Part shown: piece by piece, positions 26,519-36,095 of the stretch
Numbering within the stretch: the stretch's first letter is position 1
Layout of the letters: each line of letters opens with the position of its first letter
NCBI RefSeq assembly: GCF_023228165.1
Contig: NZ_JALOBS010000013.1
Location: 1 to 64,000 of the forward strand
Direction: 5' to 3'
Length of the DNA: 64,000 bases
Origin: Methylomonas sp.
Lineage (GTDB): Bacteria > Pseudomonadota > Gammaproteobacteria > Methylococcales > Methylomonadaceae
Notes under the pieces: generated by a model
Told to the model about the DNA's origin: nothing
The model's database searches: none
What the model saw: only the letters and a program-made list of their open reading frames with translations
Position numbers and translations under genes: made by a program

Positions 26519-28144
26519 ATGTCCCACCAATCCGACTTAATCAGCACCGACATCAACGCCTATCTGGCGCAACACGAACGCAAAGAATTATTGCGTTTTC
26601 TAACCTGTGGTAACGTCGACGACGGTAAAAGTACCTTGATCGGTCGTCTGTTGCACGACTCGAAAATGATCTATGAAGATCAGTTAGCTGCCGTACAGGC
26701 TGACAGCGTTAAGTCCGGCACCACCGGCGCCGGCAAGATCGACTTGGCTTTGTTGGTCGACGGCTTGCAGGCCGAGCGTGAGCAAGGCATCACCATCGAC
26801 GTGGCCTATCGTTATTTTTCTACTTCCACCCGCAAATTCATCATTGCCGACACACCGGGCCACGAACAGTACACTCGCAATATGGCCACCGGCGCATCCA
26901 CCTGCGATTTGGCGGTAATCCTGATCGATGCCCGTTATGGGGTACAAACCCAAACCAAACGACACAGTTTTATCGCCTCCTTGCTGGGCTTGAAACACAT
27001 CATTGTGGCCATCAATAAAATGGATTTGATGGCTTACAGTGAAGACACCTTTAACAAAATCAAAGCCGATTATCTGGCCTTCGTAAAGACTTTGGGTCAA
27101 CACGACATCCATTTCATCCCAATGTCTGCGCTGGATGGCGACAACGTGGTGAACCCCAGCGAAAACATGCCTTGGTATACAGGCAAACCGATGATGGAGT
27201 TACTCAACACCATCGAAATTGCCAGCGACCACAACTTTGACGACGCCCGTTTTCCGGTGCAGTACGTCAACCGTCCGAACCTGGACTTTCGCGGCTTCTG
27301 CGGCACCGTAGCCTCCGGCGTGTTCCACAAGGGCGACGCGATCACCGCGCTGCCGTCCGGTAAAACCAGCCAGATCAAATCCATCGTCACCTTCGACGGC
27401 GAGCTGGATGAGGCTTTTGCCGCCATGGCGGTGACCTTGACCCTGACCGACGAAATTGACATCAGCCGCGGTGACATCATCATCGGCCAACATCAACATG
27501 CGCCGACGGTAGCCGATAAATTTAAAGCCGACATCGTCTGGATGGCCGAACGAGCCATGACGCCGGGCCGCCAATACCTGATCAAGCTGGCCACCCGCAG
27601 CGTATCGGGTTCGGTGTCGCTGATCCATCACCGTATCGACGTCAACACCCTGGAACATCACGACGCCAACGAGCTGAAACTGAACGAAATCGGCCATTGC
27701 ACGGTGGCGGTCAATGCGCCGGTGGTTTTCGACCCCTACAAACGCGGCAAATATACCGGTTCGTTCATCGTCATCGACCGACTGACCAATATCACCGTCG
27801 GAGCCGGCATGATTAGCGGCGACGCCAGCGAAGAAGACTGGTCGCCGGTCAGCGCCGAAGAACGCGCCACCCGATTCGGACAAATTGCCTCGGTGATCGG
27901 CCTAAGCGGCGGCAACGTGCTACAAACAGCTTATCAACTGGAACGTAAATTATTCGACACCGGCCATGCCGCAACCATTTTGGAAACCAGCAACGATGCG
28001 TTGGTCGGCGCCATCAAACACGCGGGCCTGCTGTGTCTGTGCCTGGATAGCAAGCCGGCCCAGGCTGACGTGTCGTTTAACAGCGACGAATACACGGTCG
28101 ACGAAATCTATGCAGCATTGAAGAATCGCGGTTTGATTCATTAA
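26519..28144 (+). CDS. cysN: Sulfate adenylyltransferase GTPase subunit
   Basis: GTPase that drives APS synthesis by CysD. The 541 residues show the EF-Tu-like G motifs: GNVDDGKSTLIGRL (31-44), DTPGHEQYTRNM and NKMD. Length is above the 475 residues of E. coli CysN but there is no C-terminal APS-kinase (CysC) P-loop domain, so it is not a CysNC fusion; the extra C-terminal part (from ATRFGQIASVIGLSGGNVLQ) has no second Walker A. The 39-bp gap to cysD indicates one transcript. Confidence 0.95.
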   Translation: MSHQSDLISTDINAYLAQHERKELLRFLTCGNVDDGKSTLIGRLLHDSKMIYEDQLAAVQADSVKSGTTGAGKIDLALLVDGLQAEREQGITIDVAYRYFSTSTRKFIIADTPGHEQYTRNMATGASTCDLAVILIDARYGVQTQTKRHSFIASLLGLKHIIVAINKMDLMAYSEDTFNKIKADYLAFVKTLGQHDIHFIPMSALDGDNVVNPSENMPWYTGKPMMELLNTIEIASDHNFDDARFPVQYVNRPNLDFRGFCGTVASGVFHKGDAITALPSGKTSQIKSIVTFDGELDEAFAAMAVTLTLTDEIDISRGDIIIGQHQHAPTVADKFKADIVWMAERAMTPGRQYLIKLATRSVSGSVSLIHHRIDVNTLEHHDANELKLNEIGHCTVAVNAPVVFDPYKRGKYTGSFIVIDRLTNITVGAGMISGDASEEDWSPVSAEERATRFGQIASVIGLSGGNVLQTAYQLERKLFDTGHAATILETSNDALVGAIKHAGLLCLCLDSKPAQADVSFNSDEYTVDEIYAALKNRGLIH

Positions 28145-28212
28145 TAGCATCGGGTAACGGCCCCCTTTCCGAAGGCGATGCCGCAAATCGAGCATCGCTA
28201 AATCACCCATTT

Positions 28213-28250
28213 AGCTGCGATAGCGCCGCAACAACGGCGATATCGCAGCT
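28213..28250. repeat. Hairpin after cysN
   Basis: Arms AGCTGCGATA (28213-28222) and TATCGCAGCT (28241-28250) are perfect; an inner GCCG/CGGC pair extends the stem with a small internal loop. It lies 70 nt after cysN, preceded by a smaller GCGATGC/GCATCGC hairpin at 28175-28198. There is no T-run, so it may be a Rho-type or mRNA 3'-end structure rather than an intrinsic terminator. The rest of the 28145-28637 gap has no gene but holds the operator at 28477. Confidence 0.55.
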
Positions 28251-28476
28251 TGGGCACGACACCGCTGGCAATCATCTAGCCTGCCTGGCAAACGCCGAAA
28301 CCACAATTCCGTTAAGACCGGCTGCCACCAACATCCTCATAAAAACCGAAAAAATATTTTTGCGGCAACCGCGCCGAAGTTAACTTCTCGCGCCAAGCCC
28401 CAGTCCGCCCGATCCGCAATTTTGTAGACCGAAAACCGTTTAAAGCCCCCAAAAGCGTGACACGCCTCACAAAACT

Positions 28477-28512
28477 GGTTTTAATTAGAACAAACTAGTT
28501 CTAATTAAAACC
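28477..28512. promoter_or_regulatory. Perfect inverted-repeat operator, probable MarR site
   Basis: Arms GGTTTTAATTAGAAC (28477-28491) and GTTCTAATTAAAACC (28498-28512) are perfectly complementary with a 6-bp spacer AAACTA. It is AT-rich, about 125 bp ahead of the first gene of the efflux locus. A related sequence TAACTAGAACAAAC occurs just before the marR start. Both suggest it is the binding site of the MarR regulator encoded at 31405. Confidence 0.75.
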
Positions 28513-28637
28513 ATATGTCCGTAGAATTTACCCACACCGACAGATTAATCCGCATGCAAACACCGCATCTGTTTCGATCCTGACGTGCACCCCCAAAACT
28601 CCATCGAGTTATCTTTTTGCTTAACGAGGTTTATCCC

Positions 28638-29024
28638 ATGACATCCATTAAAAAATTCTTATCATTGCTTACGGCTACCGCATTAATCAGCGCATTCTCT
28701 AGCTCCGCTTTCGCAACCACTTTTAGTCACGAAGAAGTTAGAGCCGCGCTGGAAAACACCATTTTAAAAGTCAAAGAATCCATTGCCGCGGTCGAAAGTC
28801 GAGCGGACAAGGATAAGGTGGCCAATATGATCGGCGAAGCCAAACAGCAGCAAAAAGACATCGAGAACAATAATCTCGAAGTCAAACGTCAACACGCCGG
28901 CAAACGCTTGAGTACCGCCTGGAAAGCCGCGCGTAACGGCGACTTACAGTTAGCCGGCGAGTCGCTGAAAGAGGCTTTAACCCGCTATGAAGAAATGCAA
29001 AAAATTTATATCTCCAGCCATTAA
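28638..29024 (+). CDS. Small periplasmic helical protein
   Basis: A 128-residue protein with a clear signal peptide (ending SSSAFA) and a mature part that is almost entirely helical and charged (EEVRAALENTILKVKESIAAVESRADKDKVANM), likely a helical bundle. It is the first gene after the inverted-repeat operator. The ATG at 28638 has GAGG 11-15 nt upstream. I do not recognise a specific family; co-location with an efflux system suggests an envelope role, which is inference. Confidence 0.75.
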   Translation: MTSIKKFLSLLTATALISAFSSSAFATTFSHEEVRAALENTILKVKESIAAVESRADKDKVANMIGEAKQQQKDIENNNLEVKRQHAGKRLSTAWKAARNGDLQLAGESLKEALTRYEEMQKIYISSH

Positions 29025-29096
29025 GCCGTAGCCATATCCGCCGGTCGATGAATTTATCGACCGGCGCCTCGGCAATACACACACGTGGGGCACCGT

Positions 29097-29606
29097 ATGT
29101 CCGCATCCGAAACGTCCATCGAACAGTGCATCGATCAAGCCGGCAGAGAATGCCACGACTTGATTCAAGCGTTCCATGACCGACTGAAAGCCGATTATAT
29201 AGGCGAGAAACAGGATACCCGCCTTGCAGTGATGCGTATAACAACCCAAGCAAGCGGCTTTTTAACCTGGCGCGTTCATGCGCCGACCACACTGCGACAG
29301 AAACTAAATACGGCATTGCTGACGCTGTTTGGCGGATTGCAGGTTGCCGACGGTATCTTGACTTACTTGGGACTCCGCTTTGCCGAGCTAACCGAAGTCA
29401 ATCCGCTCCTCAACTACGTTACCGGGTTACTGGGGTTGGGAGTTTCGATCACGCTACTCAAGCTGGCGATTCTGGGCGTGATTACGGCTATATTTACCAC
29501 CCGCCGCACGATTAAAAGAGATTGGGGCACCGTTGCGCTGGCTTTGGCCGTCATAGCCTACTGCGGGGTAAATATCAGCAATGCATTATTGATTACCGGT
29601 CTGTAA
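29097..29606 (+). CDS. DUF5658-like membrane protein
   Basis: About 169 residues. The N-terminal third is soluble and the remainder has three or four membrane helices. The segment FGGLQVADGILTYLGLRFAELTEVNPLL followed by GLGVSITLLKLAILGVI matches the DUF5658 pattern (a D-x-x-x-T-Y helix, ENP/VNP loop, then a lysine-containing helix). Function unknown. It follows the small periplasmic gene in the same direction, so probably shares its promoter. The start is uncertain (29085 or 29097). Confidence 0.7.
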   Translation: MSASETSIEQCIDQAGRECHDLIQAFHDRLKADYIGEKQDTRLAVMRITTQASGFLTWRVHAPTTLRQKLNTALLTLFGGLQVADGILTYLGLRFAELTEVNPLLNYVTGLLGLGVSITLLKLAILGVITAIFTTRRTIKRDWGTVALALAVIAYCGVNISNALLITGL

Positions 29607-29812
29607 ACCTCTGCACGGAAAATCTTGACAATGCCGCGCGTTTGTCCCATCCGCTAGGCGGATAACGCTTTCCGACATCTATTGCAGTAAATGGTAAATT
29701 TCGAATTAATCTCTCTTTTTCAAGACCTCACTGGTTTAAACTATCCAACGATGTTGGCGTTACGGCGCTTACTTTTTTCCGAAACCGTGCGATTCCACAA
29801 CTCAATCCAATT

Positions 29813-31348
29813 TTGAAAAAGTTTTTTTTAAACTTACCGGCATTGCGATACCCGCGTGATGGCAACTTATTGCTTCTATCATGCTCGATAATATTGACTG
29901 CCTGCGCGTCGCAGAACCGGATACCGCGCGAACAAATCTATTCGGCCTCAGCTCAATATGCCGTTTATGGGCATAATTCTCGGGCCAAGGCCGCGACCCA
30001 GCCAATGGCCGTATCCAATACAACTGTAACCGAGGCAATCGATACCGTACAAACCTACGACTTGCCCGCCTTGGTGGATCTGGCTTTGCGCACGCATCCG
30101 GAAACGGCAATCAGCTGGGAGGAGGCAAAAGCCGCCGCGGCCCGACTGGAAAGGGATCGCAGCACCTGGTATCCAACTTTGACTGCGATGGCTTTTGGAC
30201 AACACTTTAAAACCAGCATTCCCATTCCCGGCAGTGCGTTGGTCAGCAACGGTTACGGCGCGTTTGGCAGCTTGAATCTGGCCTGGACGCTGTTCGATTT
30301 CGGCCGCCGCGAAGCCTTGGTCGACGCGGGCGAGAAACGTCTCAACGCGGCGAATTTCGCCTTCGACCGTAAACACCAGGAAATCGCCTACCGGGTCGCC
30401 AGCAGCTTTTTCAGCTACCAAACCACCTTGGCCAAAGTCACCGCCGCGGAACAAACATTGGAAGCGGCCAAGGCCAACGCGGCTTCGGTAAAAGCGAAAC
30501 TTGCGCATGGGTTGGCAACTAAGCCCGATTTGCTGTTGGCGATTCAAGAGCAGGCCAAAGCCAGTTACGACCTGCAAGACACCCGTGGTTCCGTCACTCA
30601 GACCCGGGCCGACCTGACCGCGAATTTGGGTATTTCTCCGGCTTATTCCCTGCATCTGATAGATCTCAGCAAACTACCTTTACCGGCCGGGCTGGAACAA
30701 TCGGTCGAAACGATTGCCGACCAGGCCCTGGAGCAGCGCCCGGATTTGATGGCGCGCCTGGCCGAATTACGCGCTCGAGAAGCCGAGGTAAAAAAAGCCA
30801 GGGCCGAGTTCTGGCCCAAAGTCTCCTTGCGCGGCATGATCGGCAACCAATACTGGGGAGGTGTGCATACCAATCCACCCGGTAACGAGCATTACTCGGC
30901 AAGCAATCTGGTCGATACCGCTATGCTGAACGTGGAATGGACCTTGTTCGACGGCTTTGAGCGCAACAATGCCGTGCGTGAAGCGGAGGCAAAAAAAGCG
31001 AGCTCCGAAGCCCAGCTCGAAGCCCTGCGCCTGGAAATCATACGCGATATCTGGAAAGCCTATGCCGACACCAAAACCGCGCTGGAAAAACGCTCGTTTG
31101 CTCTGGCTTTATTGCAAGCCGCCGAAGAATCCTATGCCGCTACTCAGGAATCCTACAGCCACGGCTTTTCCACGGTGATAGAGTTGCTATCGGCGCAAAA
31201 GGATTTAGCTCGGGCGCGTTTTACCGAAATCGAAAGCCGGGCCGCCTTATTACAATCCGCGACAACGCTGGTTTATGTTGCCGGCGGGCAAAACCAGACG
31301 GATTCAAACACCGATAACCAAACATACGGCAGCGGTCCCGCGCATTGA
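29813..31348 (+). CDS. Outer membrane efflux lipoprotein (MdtP/NodT-like)
   Basis: A 511-residue TolC-superfamily outer-membrane factor of the lipoprotein (NodT/MdtP) type: lipobox LTAC near residue 31 followed by CASQNRIPREQ, and two OEP repeats (about 80-270 and 285-490) with long coiled helices such as AEQTLEAAKANAASVKAKLAHGLAT and AEESYAATQESYSHGFSTVIELLSAQKDL. It exports substrate handed over by the HlyD/FUSC pair downstream. The start codon is TTG. Unlike E. coli mdtNOP, it precedes the other components and is separated from them by the regulator. Confidence 0.9.
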   Translation: MKKFFLNLPALRYPRDGNLLLLSCSIILTACASQNRIPREQIYSASAQYAVYGHNSRAKAATQPMAVSNTTVTEAIDTVQTYDLPALVDLALRTHPETAISWEEAKAAAARLERDRSTWYPTLTAMAFGQHFKTSIPIPGSALVSNGYGAFGSLNLAWTLFDFGRREALVDAGEKRLNAANFAFDRKHQEIAYRVASSFFSYQTTLAKVTAAEQTLEAAKANAASVKAKLAHGLATKPDLLLAIQEQAKASYDLQDTRGSVTQTRADLTANLGISPAYSLHLIDLSKLPLPAGLEQSVETIADQALEQRPDLMARLAELRAREAEVKKARAEFWPKVSLRGMIGNQYWGGVHTNPPGNEHYSASNLVDTAMLNVEWTLFDGFERNNAVREAEAKKASSEAQLEALRLEIIRDIWKAYADTKTALEKRSFALALLQAAEESYAATQESYSHGFSTVIELLSAQKDLARARFTEIESRAALLQSATTLVYVAGGQNQTDSNTDNQTYGSGPAH

Positions 31349-31380
31349 TGAACAGACGGCTTGCGGCTATGATCATGTCC

Positions 31381-31394
31381 TAACTAGAACAAAC
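31381..31394. promoter_or_regulatory. Second MarR-type site before marR
   Basis: TAACTAGAACAAAC shares 13 of 14 bases with the left arm plus spacer of the operator at 28477-28512 (TAATTAGAACAAAC). It ends 10 bp before the marR ATG, where bound regulator would block its own transcription. The right arm is degenerate. Confidence 0.5.
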
Positions 31395-31404
31395 ACTTTA
31401 AATT

Positions 31405-31872
31405 ATGTCATCTCCAGCTACGTTTCCAACAGTACTGCGGCAATTATTGCGCACGCACCAGATGTTCTTGTCTTATGCGGCCAGACACGTTCACAGGCTT
31501 GATTTAACCTTGCCGCAATACGACGTAATCATCACTTTGGGCAATACCGACGGCATGCAGCCGAAGAAGCTCGGCGAAGAAACCCTGATTACCAAAGGCA
31601 CGCTTACAGGCGTTATCGGTCGGCTGGAGGATAAAGGGCTGGTGGAAAGGCGAGCCTCGAAAAATGACGGCCGCAGCCAGATCATCCGCCTGACCGAGGC
31701 GGGTCGCGCGGTATACCAGCAAACTTTCCCGGAACATTTAGCCTATATCAGCCGTTTGTTCGATGATTACACCGCCGAGGATGTCGCCAAGCTGGAGGCG
31801 GATTTGGTAAGGTTGTACCAAGCGGTAAACGCCGCGCGCGGCGATAGCGGCGGAGAATCCGCCGATGATTGA
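31405..31872 (+). CDS. MarR-family transcriptional regulator
   Basis: A 155-residue winged-helix regulator. The DNA-binding part contains LGEETLITKGTLTGVIGRLEDKGLVERRASKNDGRSQIIRLTEAGRAVY, the canonical MarR recognition helix and wing. It lies within the efflux locus it probably represses, with inducing ligand likely an exported aromatic or drug-like compound (inference from the MarR/FUSC pairing). The operator candidates at 28477 and 31381 suggest autorepression and repression of the upstream genes. Confidence 0.92.
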   Translation: MSSPATFPTVLRQLLRTHQMFLSYAARHVHRLDLTLPQYDVIITLGNTDGMQPKKLGEETLITKGTLTGVIGRLEDKGLVERRASKNDGRSQIIRLTEAGRAVYQQTFPEHLAYISRLFDDYTAEDVAKLEADLVRLYQAVNAARGDSGGESADD

Positions 31873-31930
31873 TAGCGGCGGACCGCATAATGATAGCCGT
31901 ACGTTTAAACTCGACAATACTGCAACGAAC

Positions 31931-32200
31931 ATGATGTCCATAGCCAGATTACGCAATACTTTAATATTGGCGCTTGCCGCCGTTTTCTTGGCCGCCTGCG
32001 ACCCCATGCTCAGCATCGAAGGCTCGTTCTGGCCGGCCTGGATTATCTGCATCCTGGCGGGGCTGGCGACCAGCATGGTATTGATGTGGCAATTGGTGCG
32101 TTACCGCCTGGCGCCGCATTTGGGACCGCCGCTGTTGATTGCTCCCAGTCTGTGGGCCTTATGCACCTTTGTCATTTGGTTGTTGTTTTATTCAATATAA
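31931..32200 (+). CDS. YtcA-like small membrane lipoprotein
   Basis: About 89 residues: lipoprotein signal with lipobox (FLAAC), then CDPMLSIEGSFWPAWIICILAGLATSMVLMW and a second helix at the end. This is the pattern of E. coli YtcA, encoded directly before mdtNOP, and gives the locus its identity. I choose the ATG at 31931; a longer frame opens at 31865 inside marR but adds residues before the signal peptide that do not fit. It sits 18 bp ahead of the HlyD gene. Confidence 0.82.
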   Translation: MMSIARLRNTLILALAAVFLAACDPMLSIEGSFWPAWIICILAGLATSMVLMWQLVRYRLAPHLGPPLLIAPSLWALCTFVIWLLFYSI

Positions 32201-32218
32201 CCGCAGGCACACCCTCCC

Positions 32219-33406
32219 ATGGAAAACAATCAACTCGATAACCCTGCCGTCAGTCTCCAACGTCGCGAAATAATAGGACGCATCATCGGCCTTTCTATCG
32301 TGCTGGGCGCGGTGCTGAGCGGCGCCATGGTCTGGCACATCAACTACAAAGAACCGCGAACCAACGATGCAATGGTGCGGGCAAATATCGTCGGCATCGC
32401 TCCGGAAGTCAGCGGCCGCATCGTAGAACTGCATGTCGAAGACAACCAATACGTCAAACAGGGCACCCTGCTGTATGTCATAGATCCCCGCCCCTATCAA
32501 GCCAAACTCGACAAGGCCAAGGCCGACTTGATGCTGGCCGAAAAGGACGTGGATTCACGGCGCGCATCCAGCGATTCGGCCGATATCGCCATCAAGCGCT
32601 TGGGTCACCAGTACGCCGCCGCCAGCGCGGAAGTTTCCAGGATAGAGGCCGAAGACACTTATCTGCACAATTATCTGCAACGCATAGAGCCGCTGGCAGA
32701 GCAGCAATACGTCACCGCTGACCAGCTCAAGCAGGCTCGCTCCAGATATGCGGCCTCGCGCGCGACGCTGGCTGACGCTCAAGCCAAGCAGCTTTCCGCC
32801 CGCAGCGCGATCGACGAAGCCAAAAGCGAAAGCATGCGCGCGGAATCTTCGATCGCCCAAGTCGGCAATGTCAACGCCCGCATCGAAGCCGCCAAAGCGG
32901 AGGTTACCAGCGCCGAACTCGACCTGGAATACTGCTACGTGCGAGCCCCCTTCGACGCCTTTGTGACCAATCTGAATACGCGGGAAGGCGAATATGCCAA
33001 AGCCGGCAGTCAAATGTTCGCCCTGGTCGACGACCGACATTGGTATGTAATCGCCGACTTTAAGGAAACCTATCTGAAGTCCATCAAACCCGGCCAGGAA
33101 GCCGAGGTGTTTCTGATCGGCTATCCGGGCAAGCGATTCCGCGGCGTGGTCACCGGCATAGGCTGGGCCAACTCTCCCGACAATATCAAGCAACAAGGCG
33201 TTTTGCCGGAAGTTCAGCGCACCTTGAACTGGGTGGTACTGGCCTCCCGCTTTCCGGTACGTATCGAGATACCGGAACGCGACCCCGAGCATCCGCTCCG
33301 GATGGGCATGACCGCTTTCGTCACCGTGCTGGACCGTCCGGCAGATATCCCCGGATACCCGCCAGCCGGCGGCGAAAAAGCCAACAATTCCTTGCCGCCG
33401 CAATGA
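32219..33406 (+). CDS. HlyD-family periplasmic adaptor (MdtN-like)
   Basis: A 395-residue membrane fusion protein linking the inner-membrane FUSC pump to the outer-membrane factor. It has one N-terminal membrane helix (about 20-42), the biotinyl-lipoyl half ANIVGIAPEVSGRIVELHVEDNQYVKQG, a long coiled-coil hairpin (about 85-215) and the second lipoyl half DLEYCYVRAPFDAFVTNL. Its stop overlaps the FUSC gene by 4 nt. Confidence 0.92.
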   Translation: MENNQLDNPAVSLQRREIIGRIIGLSIVLGAVLSGAMVWHINYKEPRTNDAMVRANIVGIAPEVSGRIVELHVEDNQYVKQGTLLYVIDPRPYQAKLDKAKADLMLAEKDVDSRRASSDSADIAIKRLGHQYAAASAEVSRIEAEDTYLHNYLQRIEPLAEQQYVTADQLKQARSRYAASRATLADAQAKQLSARSAIDEAKSESMRAESSIAQVGNVNARIEAAKAEVTSAELDLEYCYVRAPFDAFVTNLNTREGEYAKAGSQMFALVDDRHWYVIADFKETYLKSIKPGQEAEVFLIGYPGKRFRGVVTGIGWANSPDNIKQQGVLPEVQRTLNWVVLASRFPVRIEIPERDPEHPLRMGMTAFVTVLDRPADIPGYPPAGGEKANNSLPPQ

Positions 33407-35667
33407 AAAATGCCGACATCCGGAGCCCGGCGCCGCATCAAAGCCACGGCAGGTTCTGGTTCGGGCGCGGCCTGACGCAATTCCTGATAGCCGAACTCAG
33501 AGACTTTCCGGAACGGCGGATCGCCGCGGCCCGATTGTTCGCGGTATCGCTGATTATCGCCCTGGTCAGCCAAACCCTGCACGTACCGCCGCTTGGTGCG
33601 ATTGCCCTGCTGGTCAGCTTGAGTTACGACGCCTATGCCAACGCGGGCCAATCGCTGGCATTCGGCCTGCGCCAGCTCGGCTATCTGCTCGTCACCACCC
33701 TGATATCAGTGTTGACGCTAATGTTTGCCGGCAACGACGCCTGGTTGTTGCTCACCCTTTCCATTGTCATATTGGCCCTGGCCCTGTTTCACGCCAGGCT
33801 GATTGCCTGGCCTACCGGCGTCGCCCTCTGGTATTCGGTATCGGTAATGTATACCCCGGGCAACCCGGACGAGGCTATCCACAACGCGCTATGGACCATC
33901 CCCATCATCGGGGTACTGGCGCTATGCTCGTGGACCGTAGTGCACCTGACCATCAAACCGCGCGATCCGCTGAAACTGCTTAAAGCCAGCATTGCCGAAC
34001 AGCTGGCCGCCGTGGAGCACACCTTCCATGTCCGCATGGCCGACAGCGGCGTACACAGCCACAAACAGGAAGCCATTAAGCCCCCAAACGTGGGCAGCTT
34101 CGGCAAATTGTTATTGTTGCAGGCAAATGCGGAACTGATTCATCCCGACCTGCACAAGCGCCATCGGAGTTACCAGGCACTATTATCGGAAATCGACGGT
34201 TTACGCCAATTGACCGACTGGCTGGATCAGGTTTTGGCCGCGGAGTACCGTGCGCAACCGATGACTCGGGAAAAACTGAATGTCTACCTGGCCATGCAAA
34301 ACGCCTGCGCCACGTTGCGGGAAGGCATCGAACAATCCCGCGACGTCTCCCCGCTAATCAACAGCTTGTTGGACGACGAGGTGCTGCACGACTATTCCGG
34401 GCACACCAACCCCACGCTGTTAACCGCCCTCTGGCGTGCATTGCGGCGCATCGCCGATTTGATGCATGACTTGCATCAGCCGGTAACGGCAACCGAAAAC
34501 AACAAGCCCGCGGCGAATACCGATAATCCCGAATCGGGCAGTTGGCTGCCGGCCTGGCTCGGCTACGACTATTGGGCCACCCACGCCGACAGCCTGCAAT
34601 TCGGGATCAAATTTTCCCTGGGGGCCATACTCTGCATGCTGATCGTGGACAGCTTGGAATGGCCCGGCATCAATACCGCGATCCCAACCTGCCTGGTAGC
34701 CGCGCAAACCAGCCTGGGCGCGGATTACCGTTTGTCGCTGTTGCGCGTGTCGGGAGCAGCCTTGGGCGGAGTCTGCGCCTATTTTTATGTGTTGGTATTC
34801 CAATCCCAACTCGATACGATCATCGGCTTCGCAGTGGCGACAACCCCGTTCTGGGCCCTGGCTGCCTGGATAACCGCGGGTAGCGAACGCATCGCCTATC
34901 TGGGCCGCCAGCTTGGTTTTTCCTTTGCCTTGTTCGTATTGCACGATTTCGGCGCCGTCACCGACCTCTATCTGTCGCGCGACCGGGTGATCGGTATTCT
35001 GCTCGGACTGGCGGTCATGGGGGTGCTCGATTACGCGCTGTGGCCGCGGCGCTCGATAGTGCTTGCCCGCCACCACAGCATATCGGCATTGCGCATGCTG
35101 TCCAAATTCACCACTCGGCTACCGGACCCCCGCCAGCTGCTTGAATTCACTTTGCCGTTGCGCCTATCGGCGGAAAAAGACCTGGCGACGGCCCAGGATT
35201 TGATCGCTCACGCCATATTGGAACCGGATGCGCGCCTAGCCGATAAAACGCACGAAAGAGCTGCGTTAAGGGTGATCATCAAAAACGCCGGCCATTTATC
35301 CGGTTTACTGCAAGTAAGAAAGCGTTACCGCTTGCTGAGCGGCCAGCAATTCGGCGGTTTTCCGGATGATCTGCAACAACACAGCGGCGCTTTCGACAAG
35401 GCGTTAACTACCGCTTTGGAACATATAGCCGGCATCCTGCAAGGCAATCGGCCCGAGATGCGCGTGGATATCGCAGACAGCCAGGCGCGCCTGCAACAAA
35501 GCTATACCGAATACCACGACATCAAAAACTTGCCGGATGATCTGGCCATGGAATGGGAGATGCGCTTCATGCTGGACCAGCAAATCGTGTTGCTGATCGA
35601 ACGGCTAGAGAAAACGGCGCTGGATGCCGCGGCATATCTTCCGCAAGCCCAACTGGATTACGGATAG
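33403..35667 (+). CDS. FUSC-family inner membrane transporter (MdtO-like)
   Basis: A 754-residue protein with two membrane blocks (about 45-190 and 400-560), each of several short helices, separated by a soluble helical region and followed by a soluble C-terminal region, as in AaeB/MdtO (fusaric acid resistance family). E. coli relatives export hydroxybenzoates (AaeB) or are annotated for puromycin/sulfonamide efflux (MdtO). The start overlaps the HlyD-type gene (ATGA). Substrate unknown. Confidence 0.9.
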   Translation: MKNADIRSPAPHQSHGRFWFGRGLTQFLIAELRDFPERRIAAARLFAVSLIIALVSQTLHVPPLGAIALLVSLSYDAYANAGQSLAFGLRQLGYLLVTTLISVLTLMFAGNDAWLLLTLSIVILALALFHARLIAWPTGVALWYSVSVMYTPGNPDEAIHNALWTIPIIGVLALCSWTVVHLTIKPRDPLKLLKASIAEQLAAVEHTFHVRMADSGVHSHKQEAIKPPNVGSFGKLLLLQANAELIHPDLHKRHRSYQALLSEIDGLRQLTDWLDQVLAAEYRAQPMTREKLNVYLAMQNACATLREGIEQSRDVSPLINSLLDDEVLHDYSGHTNPTLLTALWRALRRIADLMHDLHQPVTATENNKPAANTDNPESGSWLPAWLGYDYWATHADSLQFGIKFSLGAILCMLIVDSLEWPGINTAIPTCLVAAQTSLGADYRLSLLRVSGAALGGVCAYFYVLVFQSQLDTIIGFAVATTPFWALAAWITAGSERIAYLGRQLGFSFALFVLHDFGAVTDLYLSRDRVIGILLGLAVMGVLDYALWPRRSIVLARHHSISALRMLSKFTTRLPDPRQLLEFTLPLRLSAEKDLATAQDLIAHAILEPDARLADKTHERAALRVIIKNAGHLSGLLQVRKRYRLLSGQQFGGFPDDLQQHSGAFDKALTTALEHIAGILQGNRPEMRVDIADSQARLQQSYTEYHDIKNLPDDLAMEWEMRFMLDQQIVLLIERLEKTALDAAAYLPQAQLDYG

Positions 35668-35676
35668 CGGTGCATA

Positions 35677-35944
35677 TTTCCCGAAACGGTGAGGCGTGTA
35701 AATCAACATCCTGTGTTAAGTGCCGGTTCTCGGCTTCAAGCTGCCGTATCCGTTGCTGTTCCGGCGCCAACGGCTTGCCGATACCTAATTGTCCGCTTTG
35801 TTTTGCTTGTGCTTGCTTTAACCAGCCATACCGCTGTTTTGCCTAACTCCAGTCTATGCAGGCTTGCGCAACCGTCAGCCCTTGTACCTGGTTCATTTTG
35901 ACCACTTGTAACTTGAAGCTGGCGTCGAATTTATCTCTTACTCA
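35677..35944 (-). pseudogene. IS3-family transposase OrfA remnant
   Basis: Reading the minus strand gives KFDASFKLQVVKMNQVQGLTV, then, after a stop codon and small changes, YGWLKQAQAKQSGQLGIGKP and EQQRIRQLEAENRHLTQDVD. These are the helix-turn-helix and leucine-zipper segments of IS3-type OrfA. OrfB is absent. The remnant fills most of the 428-bp gap between the efflux and mxa loci; nothing else is seen in that gap. Confidence 0.8.
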
Positions 35945-36095
35945 ACCCATGAATTTTTACCCGCCATTTTGATAAGTGGTGTTTACCAACCTAGTCGAGT
36001 GTCTATTTTTATTAGACTATTACTGTCTGTCCCGGCTAGATTGCTTTGAATTGGCTCATGACTTTACAGCCGAAATATTCCTGCTCGAGATGAAA

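Noticed and set aside
26519..28144. CysNC bifunctional enzyme
   Set aside because: The 541-residue protein has only the N-terminal GTP-binding P-loop; no APS-kinase Walker A is seen at the C-terminus.
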